This document shows, in pieces, positions 20,268 through 30,098 of a stretch of 64,000 nt of DNA (positions within the stretch are counted from its first letter, which is position 1; each line of letters begins with the position of its first letter). The notes below the pieces were generated by a model, which worked only from the letters and a program-made list of their open reading frames with translations, ran no database searches and was not told the origin of the DNA. The translations under genes and the position numbers were made by a program. The DNA is from Oceanimonas doudoroffii (lineage in GTDB: Bacteria; Pseudomonadota; Gammaproteobacteria; Enterobacterales; Aeromonadaceae), in the NCBI RefSeq assembly GCF_002242685.1, contig NZ_NBIM01000002.1, forward strand, positions 124,001-188,000. The letters are read 5' to 3'.

Positions 20268-20972
20268 ATGGACAAGCAGAATCTCAACAAGCATATCTCC
20301 GGTCAGTTCAACGCCGAGCTGGAAGGGGTGCTCAACCAGGTATTGGTGATGGGCGGACTGGTGGAGCAGCAACTCAACGACGCCATTACCGCCATTCACG
20401 ACCAAAACATGGACCTGGCGCGCCAGATCGTGGCCAATGACCACAGGGTCAACGCCCTGGAAGTACAGATCGACGAAGAGTGCACCCGCATTATCGCCAA
20501 GCGTCAGCCGGCGGCTTCGGATCTGCGTCTGGTGCTGGCCATTATCAAGACCATTACCGATCTGGAACGCATCGGCGATGTGGCCAAGCGTATCGGCATG
20601 ATGCTGCTCGACAACGCCAACAAGAAGCAGCCGCCGCTGGTGTCGATGGAGAACATGGGCCGGCGTACCGTACGCATGTTGCATGAGTCCCTCGACGCCT
20701 TTGCCCGCATGGACGTGGAAGCCGCCATTGAAGTGCACAAGGAAGACGACAAGGTGGACCGGGAGTACGAGTCCATCATTCGCGAGCTGATGACCTTCAT
20801 GATGGAAGATCCCCGCTCCATTCCCCATGTGCTCAATGTACTCTGGTGTGCCCGTTCTCTGGAGCGGGTAGGGGACCGGGTACAGCATATCTGCGAATAC
20901 ATCATCTATTTCGTCAAGGGCAAGGACGTTCGCCACACCAGTGACGAAGACATTCACAGCATGCTGGATTGA
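20268..20972 (+). CDS. phoU: Phosphate regulon negative regulator PhoU
   Basis: PhoU is a cytoplasmic six-helix protein that links PstB to PhoR and keeps the regulon off when phosphate is plentiful. It has 234 residues in two three-helix repeats. Each repeat has a metal-binding EX3DX pattern: first [21 protein letters not shown] with LEAIIK-type [13 protein letters not shown], then [21 protein letters not shown] with [17 protein letters not shown]. It is the last gene of pstCAB-phoU and is followed by a terminator. Confidence 0.97.
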   Translation: MDKQNLNKHISGQFNAELEGVLNQVLVMGGLVEQQLNDAITAIHDQNMDLARQIVANDHRVNALEVQIDEECTRIIAKRQPAASDLRLVLAIIKTITDLERIGDVAKRIGMMLLDNANKKQPPLVSMENMGRRTVRMLHESLDAFARMDVEAAIEVHKEDDKVDREYESIIRELMTFMMEDPRSIPHVLNVLWCARSLERVGDRVQHICEYIIYFVKGKDVRHTSDEDIHSMLD

Positions 20973-21010
20973 ACAGCCTGATCATTGCTGAGATGGCTTT
21001 GATTGACACC

Positions 21011-21036
21011 AAAACGCGCTTCGGCGCGTTTTTTGT
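21011..21036 (+). terminator. Terminator of pstCAB-phoU
   Basis: AAAACGCGC-TTCG-GCGCGTTTT then TTG TTTTT: a perfect stem with a stable UUCG tetraloop, 38 bp after phoU. Confidence 0.93.
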
Positions 21037-21196
21037 TTTTGACGTGGCCGAGGGGAGATGGAAAGGGCCGGCAGATGGGGAGAGGAGAAGGCCCCAGAGC
21101 GGATCCTGCCTGATCCTGAAGCAGGGGTATAAAACACTGCGCGTAGACATTATCTCATTGAATTGTATTGGACATTACAAAGTGCGTGATTTTTTA

Positions 21197-21211
21197 TTCA
21201 CAATTTGTGAA
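21197..21211. promoter_or_regulatory. Palindromic operator candidate upstream of glcB
   Basis: TTCACAA-T-TTGTGAA is a perfect 7-bp inverted repeat around one base, centred 141 bp before glcB. The half sites face the opposite way from CRP sites. The protein that binds it is unknown to me; a GntR- or TetR-type regulator would fit the size. Confidence 0.45.
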
Positions 21212-21344
21212 GATCCTGTGACCATAAATCGCAATTCCGCTTTGCCTCCACCGGTCTTCACGAGGTAAACTATCGCTCCCAAGCAATCAGGGTTAGTGAT
21301 CGGAAGATTGAACACTACTGACAACTAGAATAGAAGAAGCAACT

Positions 21345-23522
21345 ATGACGGAACGTACTCATCTCGGCACTTTGCAAGTCGCTACCGTTCTTCATGATCT
21401 GGTAGTAAACGAAATCATTCCCGGTACCGGCGTTGAGCCCGCCGCGTTCTGGAGTGGCATGGAGCAGATCGTCAACGATCTGGCCCCCAAGAACCGCGCC
21501 CTGCTGGAAAAGCGTGACGCCCTGCAGCAAAAGATCGACGAATGGCACAATGCCAACGCCGGCCAGCCTCACGATGCTGCTGCCTACAAGCAATTCCTGA
21601 CCGACATCGGCTACCTGGTGCCGGAAGTGGAAGACTACCAAATCACCACTACCAATGTTGACGCCGAACTGGCCACCCTGGCCGGTCCGCAGCTGGTGGT
21701 GCCGGTGAACAACGCCCGTTACTGCCTGAATGCCGCCAACGCTCGCTGGGGCAGCCTGTACGATGCCCTGTACGGCAGCGACGCCATTGCCGAAACCGAT
21801 GGCGCCGAAAAAACCAAGACCCTGAATCCTCGCCGCGCCGAAAAGGTGATTGCCTGGGGTCGCAACCTGCTGGATCAGGCCGCGCCCCTGGCCACCGGCA
21901 GCCACGCCGACGCTACCGCCTATCAGGTAGTGAATGGTCAGCTGCACATCACCCTGGACAACGGTGACACCACTACCCTGGCCGATGCCGACAAGTTCGC
22001 CGGTTACAAGGGTGACACCGCCGCCCCGGCTTCGGTACTGGTGCGCAATAACGGCCTGCACATTGAGCTGCAGTTCGATGCCGCCAACCCGGTTGCCCAG
22101 CTCGACAAGGCCGGCATCAAGGATCTGATCGTTGAAGCCGCCCTGTCCACCATCATGGACTGCGAAGACTCCGTGGCCGCCGTGGACGCCGAAGACAAGG
22201 TTGGCGTATACCGCAACTGGCTGGGCCTGATGAAGGGCACCCTGACCCAGAAGGTGAAGAAGGGCGACAAGGAAATCATCCGCTCCCTGAACCCGGATCG
22301 CGAATACCTTAACCCTCAGGGTGAAGCCTTTACCCTGCACGGCCGCAGCCTGCTGTTCGTGCGTAACGTGGGTCATCTGATGACCAACGAAGCGGTACTG
22401 GACAAAGACGGCAACGAGGTGCCGGAAGGCATCATCGACGGCCTGGTTACCTGCCTGATCGCCATTCACGATCTTAAAGGTAACGGCAAGTTCCGTAACT
22501 CCCGTACCGGCAGTGTTTACATCGTCAAGCCCAAGATGCACGGCCCCGAAGAAGTGGCCTTTGCCGTTGAGCTGTTCGAGCGCATTGAGCAGGTACTGGG
22601 TCTGGCCAAGAACACCCTGAAAGTGGGCATCATGGATGAAGAGCGCCGTACCAGCGCCAACCTGAAGTCCGCCATTTATCAGGCTCGCGAGCGAGTGGTG
22701 TTCATCAACACCGGCTTCCTGGATCGCACCGGTGACGAAATTCACACCAGCATGGAAGCCGGCCCCGTTGTTCGCAAGGGCAATATGAAGCAGCAGGCCT
22801 GGATCCAGTCTTACGAGAACAATAACGTGGACGTGGGTCTGGCCGCCGGCCTGCAGGGCAAGGCGCAAATCGGCAAGGGCATGTGGGCGATTCCCGACAA
22901 CATGGCCGACATGTTGGAGCAGAAGATCGCCCACCCGCTGTCCGGTGCCAACACCGCCTGGGTTCCGTCTCCGACCGCCGCTACCCTGCACGTGACTCAC
23001 TACCACCAGGTGAACGTGAAGTCCCGTCAGGATGAGCTCAAGTCCCGTGAACCGGCCAACCTGGATGACCTGTTGACCATTCCGCTGCTGACTCAGGCCG
23101 ACAGAGATGCCCTGACCGCAGAAGAGATTCAGAACGAACTGGATAACAACGCCCAAGGCATTCTGGGTTATGTGGTTCGCTGGATCGACCAGGGTGTTGG
23201 CTGCTCCAAGGTGCCCGACATCAACCACGTGGGCCTGATGGAAGACCGCGCCACCCTGCGTATCTCCGCTCAGCACATCGCCAACTGGCTGCGTCACGGC
23301 ATCTGCTCCAAGGAGCAGGTAATGGAGTCCATGAAGCGCATGGCCGCCATTGTGGACCAGCAGAACGCCGGTGATCCGCTGTATCGCAACATGGCGCCGG
23401 GCTTTGATGGCGTGGCTTTTGAAGCCGCCTGCGCCCTGGTATTTGAAGGCACTACCCAGCCCAGTGGTTACACCGAGCCGCTGCTGCACGCCTACCGTCG
23501 CAAGCTGAAAGCCCAGGGCTAA
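21345..23522 (+). CDS. glcB: Malate synthase G
   Basis: Condenses glyoxylate with acetyl-CoA to malate in the glyoxylate or glycolate route; cytoplasmic and monomeric. The 725-residue length is typical of isoform G (723 in E. coli). Visible stretches include [37 protein letters not shown], the catalytic-barrel segment [32 protein letters not shown] and [19 protein letters not shown]. It stands alone behind an AT-rich promoter region, with a strong terminator after it. No isocitrate lyase gene is adjacent, but aceK lies 7 kb away. Confidence 0.97.
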   Translation: MTERTHLGTLQVATVLHDLVVNEIIPGTGVEPAAFWSGMEQIVNDLAPKNRALLEKRDALQQKIDEWHNANAGQPHDAAAYKQFLTDIGYLVPEVEDYQITTTNVDAELATLAGPQLVVPVNNARYCLNAANARWGSLYDALYGSDAIAETDGAEKTKTLNPRRAEKVIAWGRNLLDQAAPLATGSHADATAYQVVNGQLHITLDNGDTTTLADADKFAGYKGDTAAPASVLVRNNGLHIELQFDAANPVAQLDKAGIKDLIVEAALSTIMDCEDSVAAVDAEDKVGVYRNWLGLMKGTLTQKVKKGDKEIIRSLNPDREYLNPQGEAFTLHGRSLLFVRNVGHLMTNEAVLDKDGNEVPEGIIDGLVTCLIAIHDLKGNGKFRNSRTGSVYIVKPKMHGPEEVAFAVELFERIEQVLGLAKNTLKVGIMDEERRTSANLKSAIYQARERVVFINTGFLDRTGDEIHTSMEAGPVVRKGNMKQQAWIQSYENNNVDVGLAAGLQGKAQIGKGMWAIPDNMADMLEQKIAHPLSGANTAWVPSPTAATLHVTHYHQVNVKSRQDELKSREPANLDDLLTIPLLTQADRDALTAEEIQNELDNNAQGILGYVVRWIDQGVGCSKVPDINHVGLMEDRATLRISAQHIANWLRHGICSKEQVMESMKRMAAIVDQQNAGDPLYRNMAPGFDGVAFEAACALVFEGTTQPSGYTEPLLHAYRRKLKAQG

Positions 23523-23542
23523 CAGCCGCATTCAGGCAAGCT

Positions 23543-23573
23543 AAAACCCCCGGCCCCAGGCCGGGGGTTTTTG
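23543..23573 (+). terminator. Terminator of glcB
   Basis: AAACCCCCGGCC-CCA-GGCCGGGGGTTT followed by TTGTTTTT: a 12-bp GC-rich stem, 20 bp after the stop. Confidence 0.93.
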
Positions 23574-23709
23574 TTTTTGCGGGACCGCCGCGGGGCATGC
23601 CTCGAGAAAAGTGATCCATCCCCGATATTGAGCGCTCAAGACTTGTTCAGGGCTGCCGAATGCTGTCACTCTGAACGCCTTTGTTTTCACGTTCAGACCG
23701 TTACCCGCC

Positions 23710-25083
23710 ATGATAAAACGTCTGGTCATATCCCTGTCGTCGCTGATCTTCAGCGTCTTTCTGCTGATGGGGGGCAATACCTTCGTGATGACCTTGCTCG
23801 GGGTCAATCTCGGACTCAAACAGGTGGAGCCGACGCTGATCGGCAGCATCATGGTGTGCTATTCGGTGGGCTTTATGCTCGGCTCCCTGTACGGACCCGG
23901 GGTGATCAAGCGGGTCGGGCACATTCGCGCCTTTGCGGTGTTCAGCGCGGTACTGGCCAGCTCCACGCTGATTTTCCCGCTGACCGACAGCATCATCGTC
24001 TGGGCGCTGCTGCGGGCGCTGAGCGGTATTGCCGTGGCCGGCAGTTTTGTGGTGATTGAAAGCTGGTTCAGTGCCGTGGCCAGCAGTGACAACCGCGCCA
24101 CCCTGTTTTTTGCCTATCAGATCTGCGCCTATTTGGCGGCCACCGCCGGTCAGTTGCTGATTGGCTTTACCGATCCGGCCGCCTTTGTGCCTTTTACCAT
24201 AGGCGCCATTCTGCTGACCGCCGCCCTGGTGCCGCTGTCACTGACTCGCATGGATGCGCCCACGGTGGAGCACAGCGAACGCATCAGCCTGAGATCCATC
24301 GTGCGCAGTGCGCCGGTGGGGTTGGTGGCGGCCCTGTGCAGTGGGGTGCTGATCAGCAGCTTCTACTCCATGGCGCCGGTGTATGCCATTCAGGTGGGAT
24401 TGCCGGTGGATCAACTGTCCTGGTTTATGGCGGCCTCCATCTTTACCTTTATCCTGTTCGCCTGGCCCCTGGGACGGCTGTGTGACCGCCTTAATCGCGG
24501 CACCATCATGCTGGCCATCAACCTGGTTATCGCCCTCAGTGCCGCCGGCGTGATTGTGGGGGGCGGCTATCATATTGGCATTCTTATCGGTTTCTCCGCC
24601 CTCTACATGGGCATGGTGGCGTCCATTTATCCGGTGGCGGTGGCCATTACCAACGATCGCATGGAGGCGCACCATATTGTGGCCGCCAGCACCACACTGC
24701 TGCTCAGTTACGGCCTCGGCAGCTCGCTGGGGCCACTGTTCAGCTCCGGCATGATGACCTGGCTTGGTCCTCAGGGGCTTTATCTCGGCTGCGGTGGCGT
24801 GGCCCTGCTGCTCAGCGGCTACACCCTGTGGTGGCAGTGGCGCACTCCGGCGGTACCGGTGGCCGAGCAGGCCGCTTATATTGCCACTCCGGCAGATACT
24901 CCGGGTGTGATCACCGAACTTGACCCCCGTAACGACGAGTTTGTGGACGTGCCCATGGAAGAGGTTTTTCCGGATCTGGAAGAAGAAGCGGTGGCCCAGG
25001 CGCAGGCCAGCCAGATGGAGCTGGAGCTGAGTGAGCCGGCGTCGGCGGCCGAGGATGATCTCGAGGCGCAGCCCCGGCCGTGA
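23710..25083 (+). CDS. MFS transporter, YcaD-like, with acidic C-terminal tail
   Basis: A 12-helix major facilitator protein, 457 residues. Helix 1 is LSSLIFSVFLLMGGNTFV; the motif-A region is YGPGVIKRVGHIRAF; helix 5 contains AVAGSFVVIESWFSA and the second-half motif is WPLGRLCDRLNRG. The overall pattern resembles E. coli YcaD and relatives whose substrates are unknown. The last 70 residues after helix 12 are cytoplasmic and very acidic (for example VPMEEVFPDLEEEAVAQAQ), longer than in most family members. It stands alone between glcB and a possible small gene. Confidence 0.83.
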   Translation: MIKRLVISLSSLIFSVFLLMGGNTFVMTLLGVNLGLKQVEPTLIGSIMVCYSVGFMLGSLYGPGVIKRVGHIRAFAVFSAVLASSTLIFPLTDSIIVWALLRALSGIAVAGSFVVIESWFSAVASSDNRATLFFAYQICAYLAATAGQLLIGFTDPAAFVPFTIGAILLTAALVPLSLTRMDAPTVEHSERISLRSIVRSAPVGLVAALCSGVLISSFYSMAPVYAIQVGLPVDQLSWFMAASIFTFILFAWPLGRLCDRLNRGTIMLAINLVIALSAAGVIVGGGYHIGILIGFSALYMGMVASIYPVAVAITNDRMEAHHIVAASTTLLLSYGLGSSLGPLFSSGMMTWLGPQGLYLGCGGVALLLSGYTLWWQWRTPAVPVAEQAAYIATPADTPGVITELDPRNDEFVDVPMEEVFPDLEEEAVAQAQASQMELELSEPASAAEDDLEAQPRP

Positions 25084-25175
25084 TTGGCATTCATTGTTTA
25101 AAGTCTGTACTGTCATCAAACCGTCAATCGGTATGGTTACCCTGAGTTCGGTTTCAATCAGTGAGGACAAGTCCA

Positions 25176-25337
25176 GTGAATAATGTGCCGCGTATGAGTG
25201 CCGTCTCTGCCCCGTCGCCCTGCATCTGGTCGGCGGACGATTGTTACCCTGCCAAAATGCTGCACTGGCTGCAGCAACAGTCTGCCGAGGCCAAGGTGAC
25301 CCCCGTGCTCACCGAGCCAGAGCTGGAAGTCGTCTGA
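25176..25337 (+). CDS. Possible small protein of 53 residues
   Basis: GTG at 25176 is preceded by AGGAC. The product begins MNNVPRMSAVSAPSPC and contains CIWSADDCYPAKMLHWLQQQ, ending PELEVV. I do not recognise the family. It has two Cys, an amphipathic helix candidate (PAKMLHWLQQQ) and no signal peptide. Support for it being real: a plausible ribosome-binding site, a stop, and a well-formed GNRA-loop terminator 21 bp later with no other gene to use it. ATG 25194 is an alternative start. Confidence 0.5.
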   Translation: MNNVPRMSAVSAPSPCIWSADDCYPAKMLHWLQQQSAEAKVTPVLTEPELEVV

Positions 25338-25358
25338 ATTTTGACCCCTGAATGCCGC

Positions 25359-25392
25359 CCCGGTCGTGCAAACGGCCGGGTTTTTTCTTTTT
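25359..25392 (+). terminator. Terminator after the small ORF
   Basis: A 9-bp stem (CCCGGTCGT with ACGGCCGGG, one G-U pair) capped by a GCAA tetraloop, then TTTTTTCTTTTT. It lies upstream of epd and implies a transcript ending here. Confidence 0.9.
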
Positions 25393-25502
25393 AGGGCTGC
25401 ATCACTGCCTTCGCCATTCCCCTTGCTTTCAATCCTCGTTAGACTTGGGCCTGAATTCTGACAACGGGCGCCAAGCCCGCATCCAGCAGGAAGCAGACAG
25501 CA

Positions 25503-26513
25503 ATGATTCGACTCGCCATCAACGGTTATGGCCGCATCGGCCGTAGCGTGTTGCGTGCCTTTTACGAGCGCGGCCTGGACCGGCGCATGAAAATCGTGGC
25601 CATTAACGAACTGGCCGAGCCCGAGGCCATGGCCCACCTGACCCGCTACGACTCCAGTCACGGCCGCTTTGCCCGGGAAGTCAGCCTGGACCATGAGGGC
25701 ATGCGAATTGGCGACGATCACATTCGGCTGTGTCATGAGCCCGATGCCGGCCGCTTGCCTTGGGCCGAGCTGGGGGTAGATCTGGTGCTGGACTGCACCG
25801 GGGTGCTGTCCAGCCGGGCCGACGCCGGCCTGCACCTGGCGGCGGGAGCGGGGCGCGTGCTGTTTTCCCATCCGGCCGACAGCGACGTTGACGCCACCAT
25901 TGTCTATGGCGTCAATCACCAGCAGCTCACCGGTGATGAAACCATTGTCTCCAATGCGTCATGCACTACCAACTGCGTGGTGCCCGTGATCGAAACCCTG
26001 CATCGCGTGTTCAACATCAAATGCGGCAATATCACCACCATTCACTCGGCCATGAACGATCAGCAGGTGATCGATGCCTATCATCCCGATCTGCGCCGTA
26101 CTCGCGCCGCCAGCCAGTCCATCATTCCGGTGGATACCAAGCTGGCCAAGGGTGTTGAACGCATATTGCCGCACTTTGCCGGCAAGTTCGAAGCCATTTC
26201 CGTGCGAGTACCCACCATCAACGTGACCGCCATGGATCTCAGCATTATTGTGGAAAAACACGCCTCGGTGGACGAAGTCAATCGAGTGCTGCGCGAGGCA
26301 GCTCACGGGCCGCTCAAGGGTATTCTCGATTACACAGAAGCACCGCTGGTGTCGGTGGACTTCAATCACGATCCCCATTCTTCCATTATTGACGGCACCC
26401 AGACTCGGGTGAGTGATGCCAACCTCATCAAGATGCTGATGTGGTGCGACAATGAATGGGGCTTTGCCAACCGTATGCTGGATACCAGCCTGGCCTGGCT
26501 GGCGGCAAGGTAA
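25503..26513 (+). CDS. epd: D-erythrose-4-phosphate dehydrogenase
   Basis: Epd oxidises erythrose 4-phosphate to 4-phosphoerythronate, the first step of pyridoxal-phosphate synthesis. It is a GAPDH paralogue: the NAD site [17 protein letters not shown] is at residues 6-22; the catalytic Cys154 is in [12 protein letters not shown]. Features separating it from GAPDH are [17 protein letters not shown] and [17 protein letters not shown], both matching E. coli Epd. Length 336 residues. It is the first gene of an epd-pgk-fbaA cluster, the same order as E. coli; AGGAAG precedes the start. Confidence 0.95.
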   Translation: MIRLAINGYGRIGRSVLRAFYERGLDRRMKIVAINELAEPEAMAHLTRYDSSHGRFAREVSLDHEGMRIGDDHIRLCHEPDAGRLPWAELGVDLVLDCTGVLSSRADAGLHLAAGAGRVLFSHPADSDVDATIVYGVNHQQLTGDETIVSNASCTTNCVVPVIETLHRVFNIKCGNITTIHSAMNDQQVIDAYHPDLRRTRAASQSIIPVDTKLAKGVERILPHFAGKFEAISVRVPTINVTAMDLSIIVEKHASVDEVNRVLREAAHGPLKGILDYTEAPLVSVDFNHDPHSSIIDGTQTRVSDANLIKMLMWCDNEWGFANRMLDTSLAWLAAR

Positions 26514-26564
26514 GCAAATTAACAGATTCGGTTAACAACAGTACTGCCAATTAGAGGACGCATT

Positions 26565-27728
26565 ATGTCTGTCATCAAAATGAATGAACTCGATCTGTCC
26601 GGCAAGCGGGTGCTGATCCGTGCCGACCTGAACGTGCCGGTGAAAAACGGCAAGGTCGGCTCCGACGCCCGCATCCTGGCCTCGCTGCCCACCATTGAGG
26701 CGGCCATGGCCCAGGGCGCCAAGGTGATGGTGACCTCGCACCTGGGACGTCCTACCGAAGGGGAATATGCCGACGAGTTCTCGCTGCAGCCGGTGGTGGA
26801 CTACCTGGCCGCCAAGCTGGACGCTCCGGTACGCCTGGCAACCGACTACCTGAATGGCCTGGAACTGGCCGAAGGCGAGCTGGTGGTACTGGAAAACGTG
26901 CGCTTCAACAAGGGCGAGAAAAAGGACGACGAAACCCTGTCCCGTCAGTATGCGGCCCTCTGTGATGTGTTCGTAATGGATGCCTTCGGCACCGCCCACC
27001 GCGCCCAGGCCTCCACCCACGGTGTGGCCAGGTTCGCCCCCGTGGCCTGTGCCGGCCCGCTGCTGTCCGCCGAGCTGGAGGCCCTGGCCAAGGCCATGGA
27101 CAAGCCCGCCCGCCCCATGGTGGCCATTGTCGGCGGCTCCAAGGTATCCACCAAGCTGACCGTGCTTGAGTCCCTGTCTCAAGTGGCCGACCAGCTGGTG
27201 GTGGGTGGCGGCATCGCCAACACCTTTATCGCCGCCGCCGGCCACTCGGTGGGCAAGTCGCTGTATGAGCCGGAGCTGCTCGACACCGCCAAAAAACTGG
27301 CCGCCGAGTGCGCCATTCCCCTGGCCACCGACGTGGTGGTGGGTACCGAATTCTCCGAGCAGGCCGAGGCCGCCATCAAACCGGTGAGCGAGGTCAATGC
27401 CGATGACATGATTTTTGATCTCGGCCCCGACTCTGCCGAGGCCCTGGCCAAAATCCTGAAGGAAGCCAAGACCATTCTGTGGAACGGCCCGGTGGGCGTG
27501 TTTGAATTCGACCAGTTCGCCCAGGGCACCGAAGTGGTGGCCCGCGCCATCGCCGAGAGCGACGCTTTCTCCATCGCCGGTGGCGGCGACACCCTGGCGG
27601 CCATCGACAAGTTCGGCATCAAGGACAAAGTATCCTACATTTCCACCGGTGGCGGCGCCTTCCTGGAGTTTGTGGAAGGCAAGATCCTGCCGGCGGTGGC
27701 CATGCTTGAGCAGCGCGCCAAGGACTGA
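26565..27728 (+). CDS. pgk: Phosphoglycerate kinase
   Basis: Transfers the acyl phosphate of 1,3-bisphosphoglycerate to ADP in glycolysis. The 387-residue protein starts [26 protein letters not shown] (family signature RADLNVP). It has [10 protein letters not shown] for substrate binding, [12 protein letters not shown], the nucleotide loop [10 protein letters not shown] and the C-terminal GGGDTLAAI with [10 protein letters not shown]. It begins 51 bp after epd. A hairpin without U-tract separates it from fbaA. Confidence 0.98.
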   Translation: MSVIKMNELDLSGKRVLIRADLNVPVKNGKVGSDARILASLPTIEAAMAQGAKVMVTSHLGRPTEGEYADEFSLQPVVDYLAAKLDAPVRLATDYLNGLELAEGELVVLENVRFNKGEKKDDETLSRQYAALCDVFVMDAFGTAHRAQASTHGVARFAPVACAGPLLSAELEALAKAMDKPARPMVAIVGGSKVSTKLTVLESLSQVADQLVVGGGIANTFIAAAGHSVGKSLYEPELLDTAKKLAAECAIPLATDVVVGTEFSEQAEAAIKPVSEVNADDMIFDLGPDSAEALAKILKEAKTILWNGPVGVFEFDQFAQGTEVVARAIAESDAFSIAGGGDTLAAIDKFGIKDKVSYISTGGGAFLEFVEGKILPAVAMLEQRAKD

Positions 27729-27743
27729 ACCCCATTTATTTAA

Positions 27744-27766
27744 CACGGCCGGTTTTACCGGCCGTG
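27744..27766 (+). other. Intercistronic hairpin between pgk and fbaA
   Basis: CACGGCCGG-TTTTA-CCGGCCGTG is a perfect 9-bp stem without a following T-run. It probably protects or marks a processed 3' end rather than stopping transcription. Confidence 0.65.
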
Positions 27767-27789
27767 AACAAGCTTACAGGAGCAAAACA

Positions 27790-28869
27790 ATGTCCCAGAA
27801 AATTTCCGACGTGGTCAAGCCGGGTGTGGTCAGCGGCGATGACATGCAGAAAATTTTTGAAATCGCCAAGGCCAATCAGTTCGCCCTGCCGGCGGTGAAC
27901 GTGGTGGGCACCGACTCGGTCAACGCGGTGATCGAAGCCGCCGCCAAGGTGAAGTCGCCGGTGATCGTGCAGTTCTCCAACGGCGGCGCCGGCTTTTTTG
28001 CGGGCAAGGGCCTCAAGCTGGAAGGCCACCAGGCCGCCATTCTGGGCGCCATTTCCGGCGCCCGCCATGTGCATGCGGTGGCCGAAGCCTATGGCGTGCC
28101 GGTGATCCTGCACACCGACCATGCCGCCAAAAAGCTGCTGCCCTGGATTGACGGCCTGCTCGACGCCGGTGAAAAGCACTTTGCCGAGACCGGCAAGCCG
28201 CTGTTCAGCTCCCACATGATCGATCTGTCCGAAGAGAGCCTGGAAGAAAACATCGAGATCTGTGCCCAATATCTGGCGCGCATGAGCAAGATCGGCATGA
28301 CCCTGGAGATCGAGCTGGGTTGCACCGGTGGTGAGGAAGACGGCGTCGACAACACCGGCATGGACAGCTCCCTGCTTTACACCCAGCCGGAAGACGTGGC
28401 CTACGCCTACGAGAAACTGAGCGCGGTCAGCGACAAGTTCACCATTGCCGCTTCCTTCGGCAACGTGCACGGCGTGTACAAGCCCGGCAACGTCAAGCTG
28501 ACCCCGCAGATCCTGGACAACTCTCAGAAGTACGTCTCCGAGAAATTCGGCCTGGCGCCCAAGTCCCTGAACTTTGTGTTCCACGGCGGCTCCGGCTCTT
28601 CTGCCGAGGAGATCAAGGAATCTATTGAGTACGGTGTGATCAAGATGAACATCGACACCGACACCCAGTGGGCCACCTGGGCCGGCGTGATGGACTATTA
28701 CAAGGACAAGGAAGCCTATCTGCAGGGCCAGATTGGTAACCCGGATGGCGACGACAAGCCCAACAAGAAGTACTACGATCCCCGCGTCTGGCTGCGCGAG
28801 GGCCAGCTCAGCATGATCGCCCGCCTGGAGCAGGCGTTCCGCGAACTGAACGCCGTCAACGTGCTGTAA
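27790..28869 (+). CDS. fbaA: Class II fructose-bisphosphate aldolase
   Basis: Zinc-dependent cleavage of fructose 1,6-bisphosphate in glycolysis. The 359-residue protein matches E. coli FbaA along its length. The zinc and catalytic residues lie in VILHTDHAAKKLLPWIDG, EIELGCTGGEEDGVDN, AASFGNVHGVYKPGNV and NFVFHGGSGSSAEEI; the sugar-phosphate loop KMNIDTDTQWATW is also present. ATG 27790 has AGGAG at 27778-27782; extending further upstream would run through the hairpin. Third gene of the cluster, ending at a bidirectional terminator. Confidence 0.98.
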   Translation: MSQKISDVVKPGVVSGDDMQKIFEIAKANQFALPAVNVVGTDSVNAVIEAAAKVKSPVIVQFSNGGAGFFAGKGLKLEGHQAAILGAISGARHVHAVAEAYGVPVILHTDHAAKKLLPWIDGLLDAGEKHFAETGKPLFSSHMIDLSEESLEENIEICAQYLARMSKIGMTLEIELGCTGGEEDGVDNTGMDSSLLYTQPEDVAYAYEKLSAVSDKFTIAASFGNVHGVYKPGNVKLTPQILDNSQKYVSEKFGLAPKSLNFVFHGGSGSSAEEIKESIEYGVIKMNIDTDTQWATWAGVMDYYKDKEAYLQGQIGNPDGDDKPNKKYYDPRVWLREGQLSMIARLEQAFRELNAVNVL

Positions 28870-28890
28870 GCCACCAGTAAGCGCAAACAA

Positions 28891-28920
28891 AAATACCGGC
28901 CATGAGGCCGGTATTTTTTT
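28891..28920. terminator. Bidirectional terminator between fbaA and arcA
   Basis: AAATACCGGCC-ATGA-GGCCGGTATTT, followed by TTTT on the plus strand and TTGTTTG on the minus strand. It can serve both convergent genes. Confidence 0.92.
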
Positions 28921-28974
28921 AGCTTGTTTGCAGGCCCAATTTTTGGGGCAGTGCCCGGCTTGAGCGGGGCCTTG

Positions 28975-29691
28975 TCAGCCTTCCAGCTCGCCGCAGAAGC
29001 GGTAGCCTTCACCGTGAATGGTGGCGATGATTTCGGGCGTGTCCGGTACCGATTCGAAATGCTTGCGAATGCGGCGAATGGTCACGTCCACGGTGCGGTC
29101 GTGGGGTTTGAGCTCACGGCCGGTCATCTTCTTCAACAGCTCGGCACGACTCTGGATCTGGCCCGGATGCTCGCAGAAGTGCACCATGGCACGGAACTCA
29201 CTGCGGGGCAGCTTGAACATTTCACCGTTGGGGCTGATCAGGGCGCGGCTGTTGATGTCCAGGGTCCAGCCGTTGAAGCGGTAGGCTTCCACCTGCTTTT
29301 CTTCTTCCTGGGTATCGGGCGCCTGCATGGTGCGACCCAGCAGGTTGCGGGCGCGAATGGTGAGCTCACGGGGATTGAACGGCTTGGTGATGTAGTCGTC
29401 GGCGCCGATTTCCAGGCCCAGGATCTTGTCGACCTCGTTGTCGCGACCGGTGAGGAACATCAGCGCCAGGTTGTGCTGTTCGCGCAGCTCCCGGGCCAGC
29501 AGCAGGCCGTTCTTGCCGGGCAGGTTGATGTCCATGATCACCAGGTTGACCTTGTGGCTGGACAGGGCCTTGTACATTTCCTCACCGTCGGTGGCTTCCA
29601 GCACGGTGTAACCTTCCGCCTCAAAAATGCCTTTAAGGGTATTACGGGTGACCAGTTCGTCTTCAACGATAAGAATGTGTGGAGTCTGCAT
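28975..29691 (-). CDS. arcA: Aerobic respiration control response regulator ArcA
   Basis: ArcA, phosphorylated by ArcB, represses aerobic metabolism when respiration slows. The OmpR-class protein is 238 residues, as in E. coli. The receiver domain has Glu10/Asp11, phosphoacceptor Asp54 ([12 protein letters not shown]), [12 protein letters not shown] and [11 protein letters not shown]. The winged-helix domain includes [22 protein letters not shown] and [16 protein letters not shown]. It is monocistronic and faces fbaA. Its upstream region is 407 bp long and AT-rich, with an FNR-like site at its far end. Confidence 0.97.
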   Translation of the reverse strand: MQTPHILIVEDELVTRNTLKGIFEAEGYTVLEATDGEEMYKALSSHKVNLVIMDINLPGKNGLLLARELREQHNLALMFLTGRDNEVDKILGLEIGADDYITKPFNPRELTIRARNLLGRTMQAPDTQEEEKQVEAYRFNGWTLDINSRALISPNGEMFKLPRSEFRAMVHFCEHPGQIQSRAELLKKMTGRELKPHDRTVDVTIRRIRKHFESVPDTPEIIATIHGEGYRFCGELEG

Positions 29692-30098
29692 GAGCTTACC
29701 TGTTCTATGAATGTAAAAATACTGTCGCTGGTACCGGGGTGAAGGCCGTCAACATGGGCCGGCATTGAATGTAACAAGTTTACACCATTCCGCCCATCGC
29801 CACGGGCTTGCACCTGTCCCGATACCGTTATTGTTTTTATATGCGTCCCATGCAGTTACTGCGTCATACCCAACAGACTTGAAAACGGGAAGAACAGAGG
29901 TCCTTTTAAAAAATTGGTGTTATTTTAACAGTTAACAGGGGCATAACAACAGTTTGCAATGGATAATGTTACATAGTTTTATGAAGGGGCTTGATCCAGG
30001 TCAAGCCCGAAATTCATACGATTCCGTGGTTGTTGCCGCAAGGCCCTTGGCGCTTCGGTCAACGTACCGGAACACTGTGTTTGACAACGGAGAATGAA
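29692..30098. other. Divergent intergenic region between arcA and the rraA-like gene
   Basis: An AT-rich stretch from about 29830 to 29985 with no open frame that looks coding. An FNR-like palindrome lies at 29991-30004. It probably contains the promoters of both divergent genes; I could not place a convincing -35/-10 pair. Confidence 0.55.
29991..30004. promoter_or_regulatory. FNR/ANR-like binding site
   Basis: TTGAT-CCAG-GTCAA matches the FNR consensus TTGAT-N4-ATCAA at 9 of 10 positions. It is part of a longer perfect inverted repeat (GGGCTTGA/TCAAGCCC, 29987-30008). It is 95 bp before the rraA-like start and 300 bp before arcA. Confidence 0.6.

Larger units (their letters stand above)
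20973..21344. other. Intergenic region between phoU and glcB
   Basis: It holds the phoU terminator at its left end and, at 21197-21211, a 7-1-7 inverted repeat in the AT-rich section upstream of glcB. I see no gene in it. The AT-rich part from 21140 on is probably the glcB promoter. Confidence 0.6.

Noticed and set aside
21315..23531. Long minus-strand frame opposite glcB
   Set aside because: Mirror frame of a well-conserved gene; no motif, no ribosome-binding site.
29991..30098. Upstream extension of the rraA-like frame
   Set aside because: The frame is open by chance across the FNR-like site; family proteins start at the later Met with a good ribosome-binding site.
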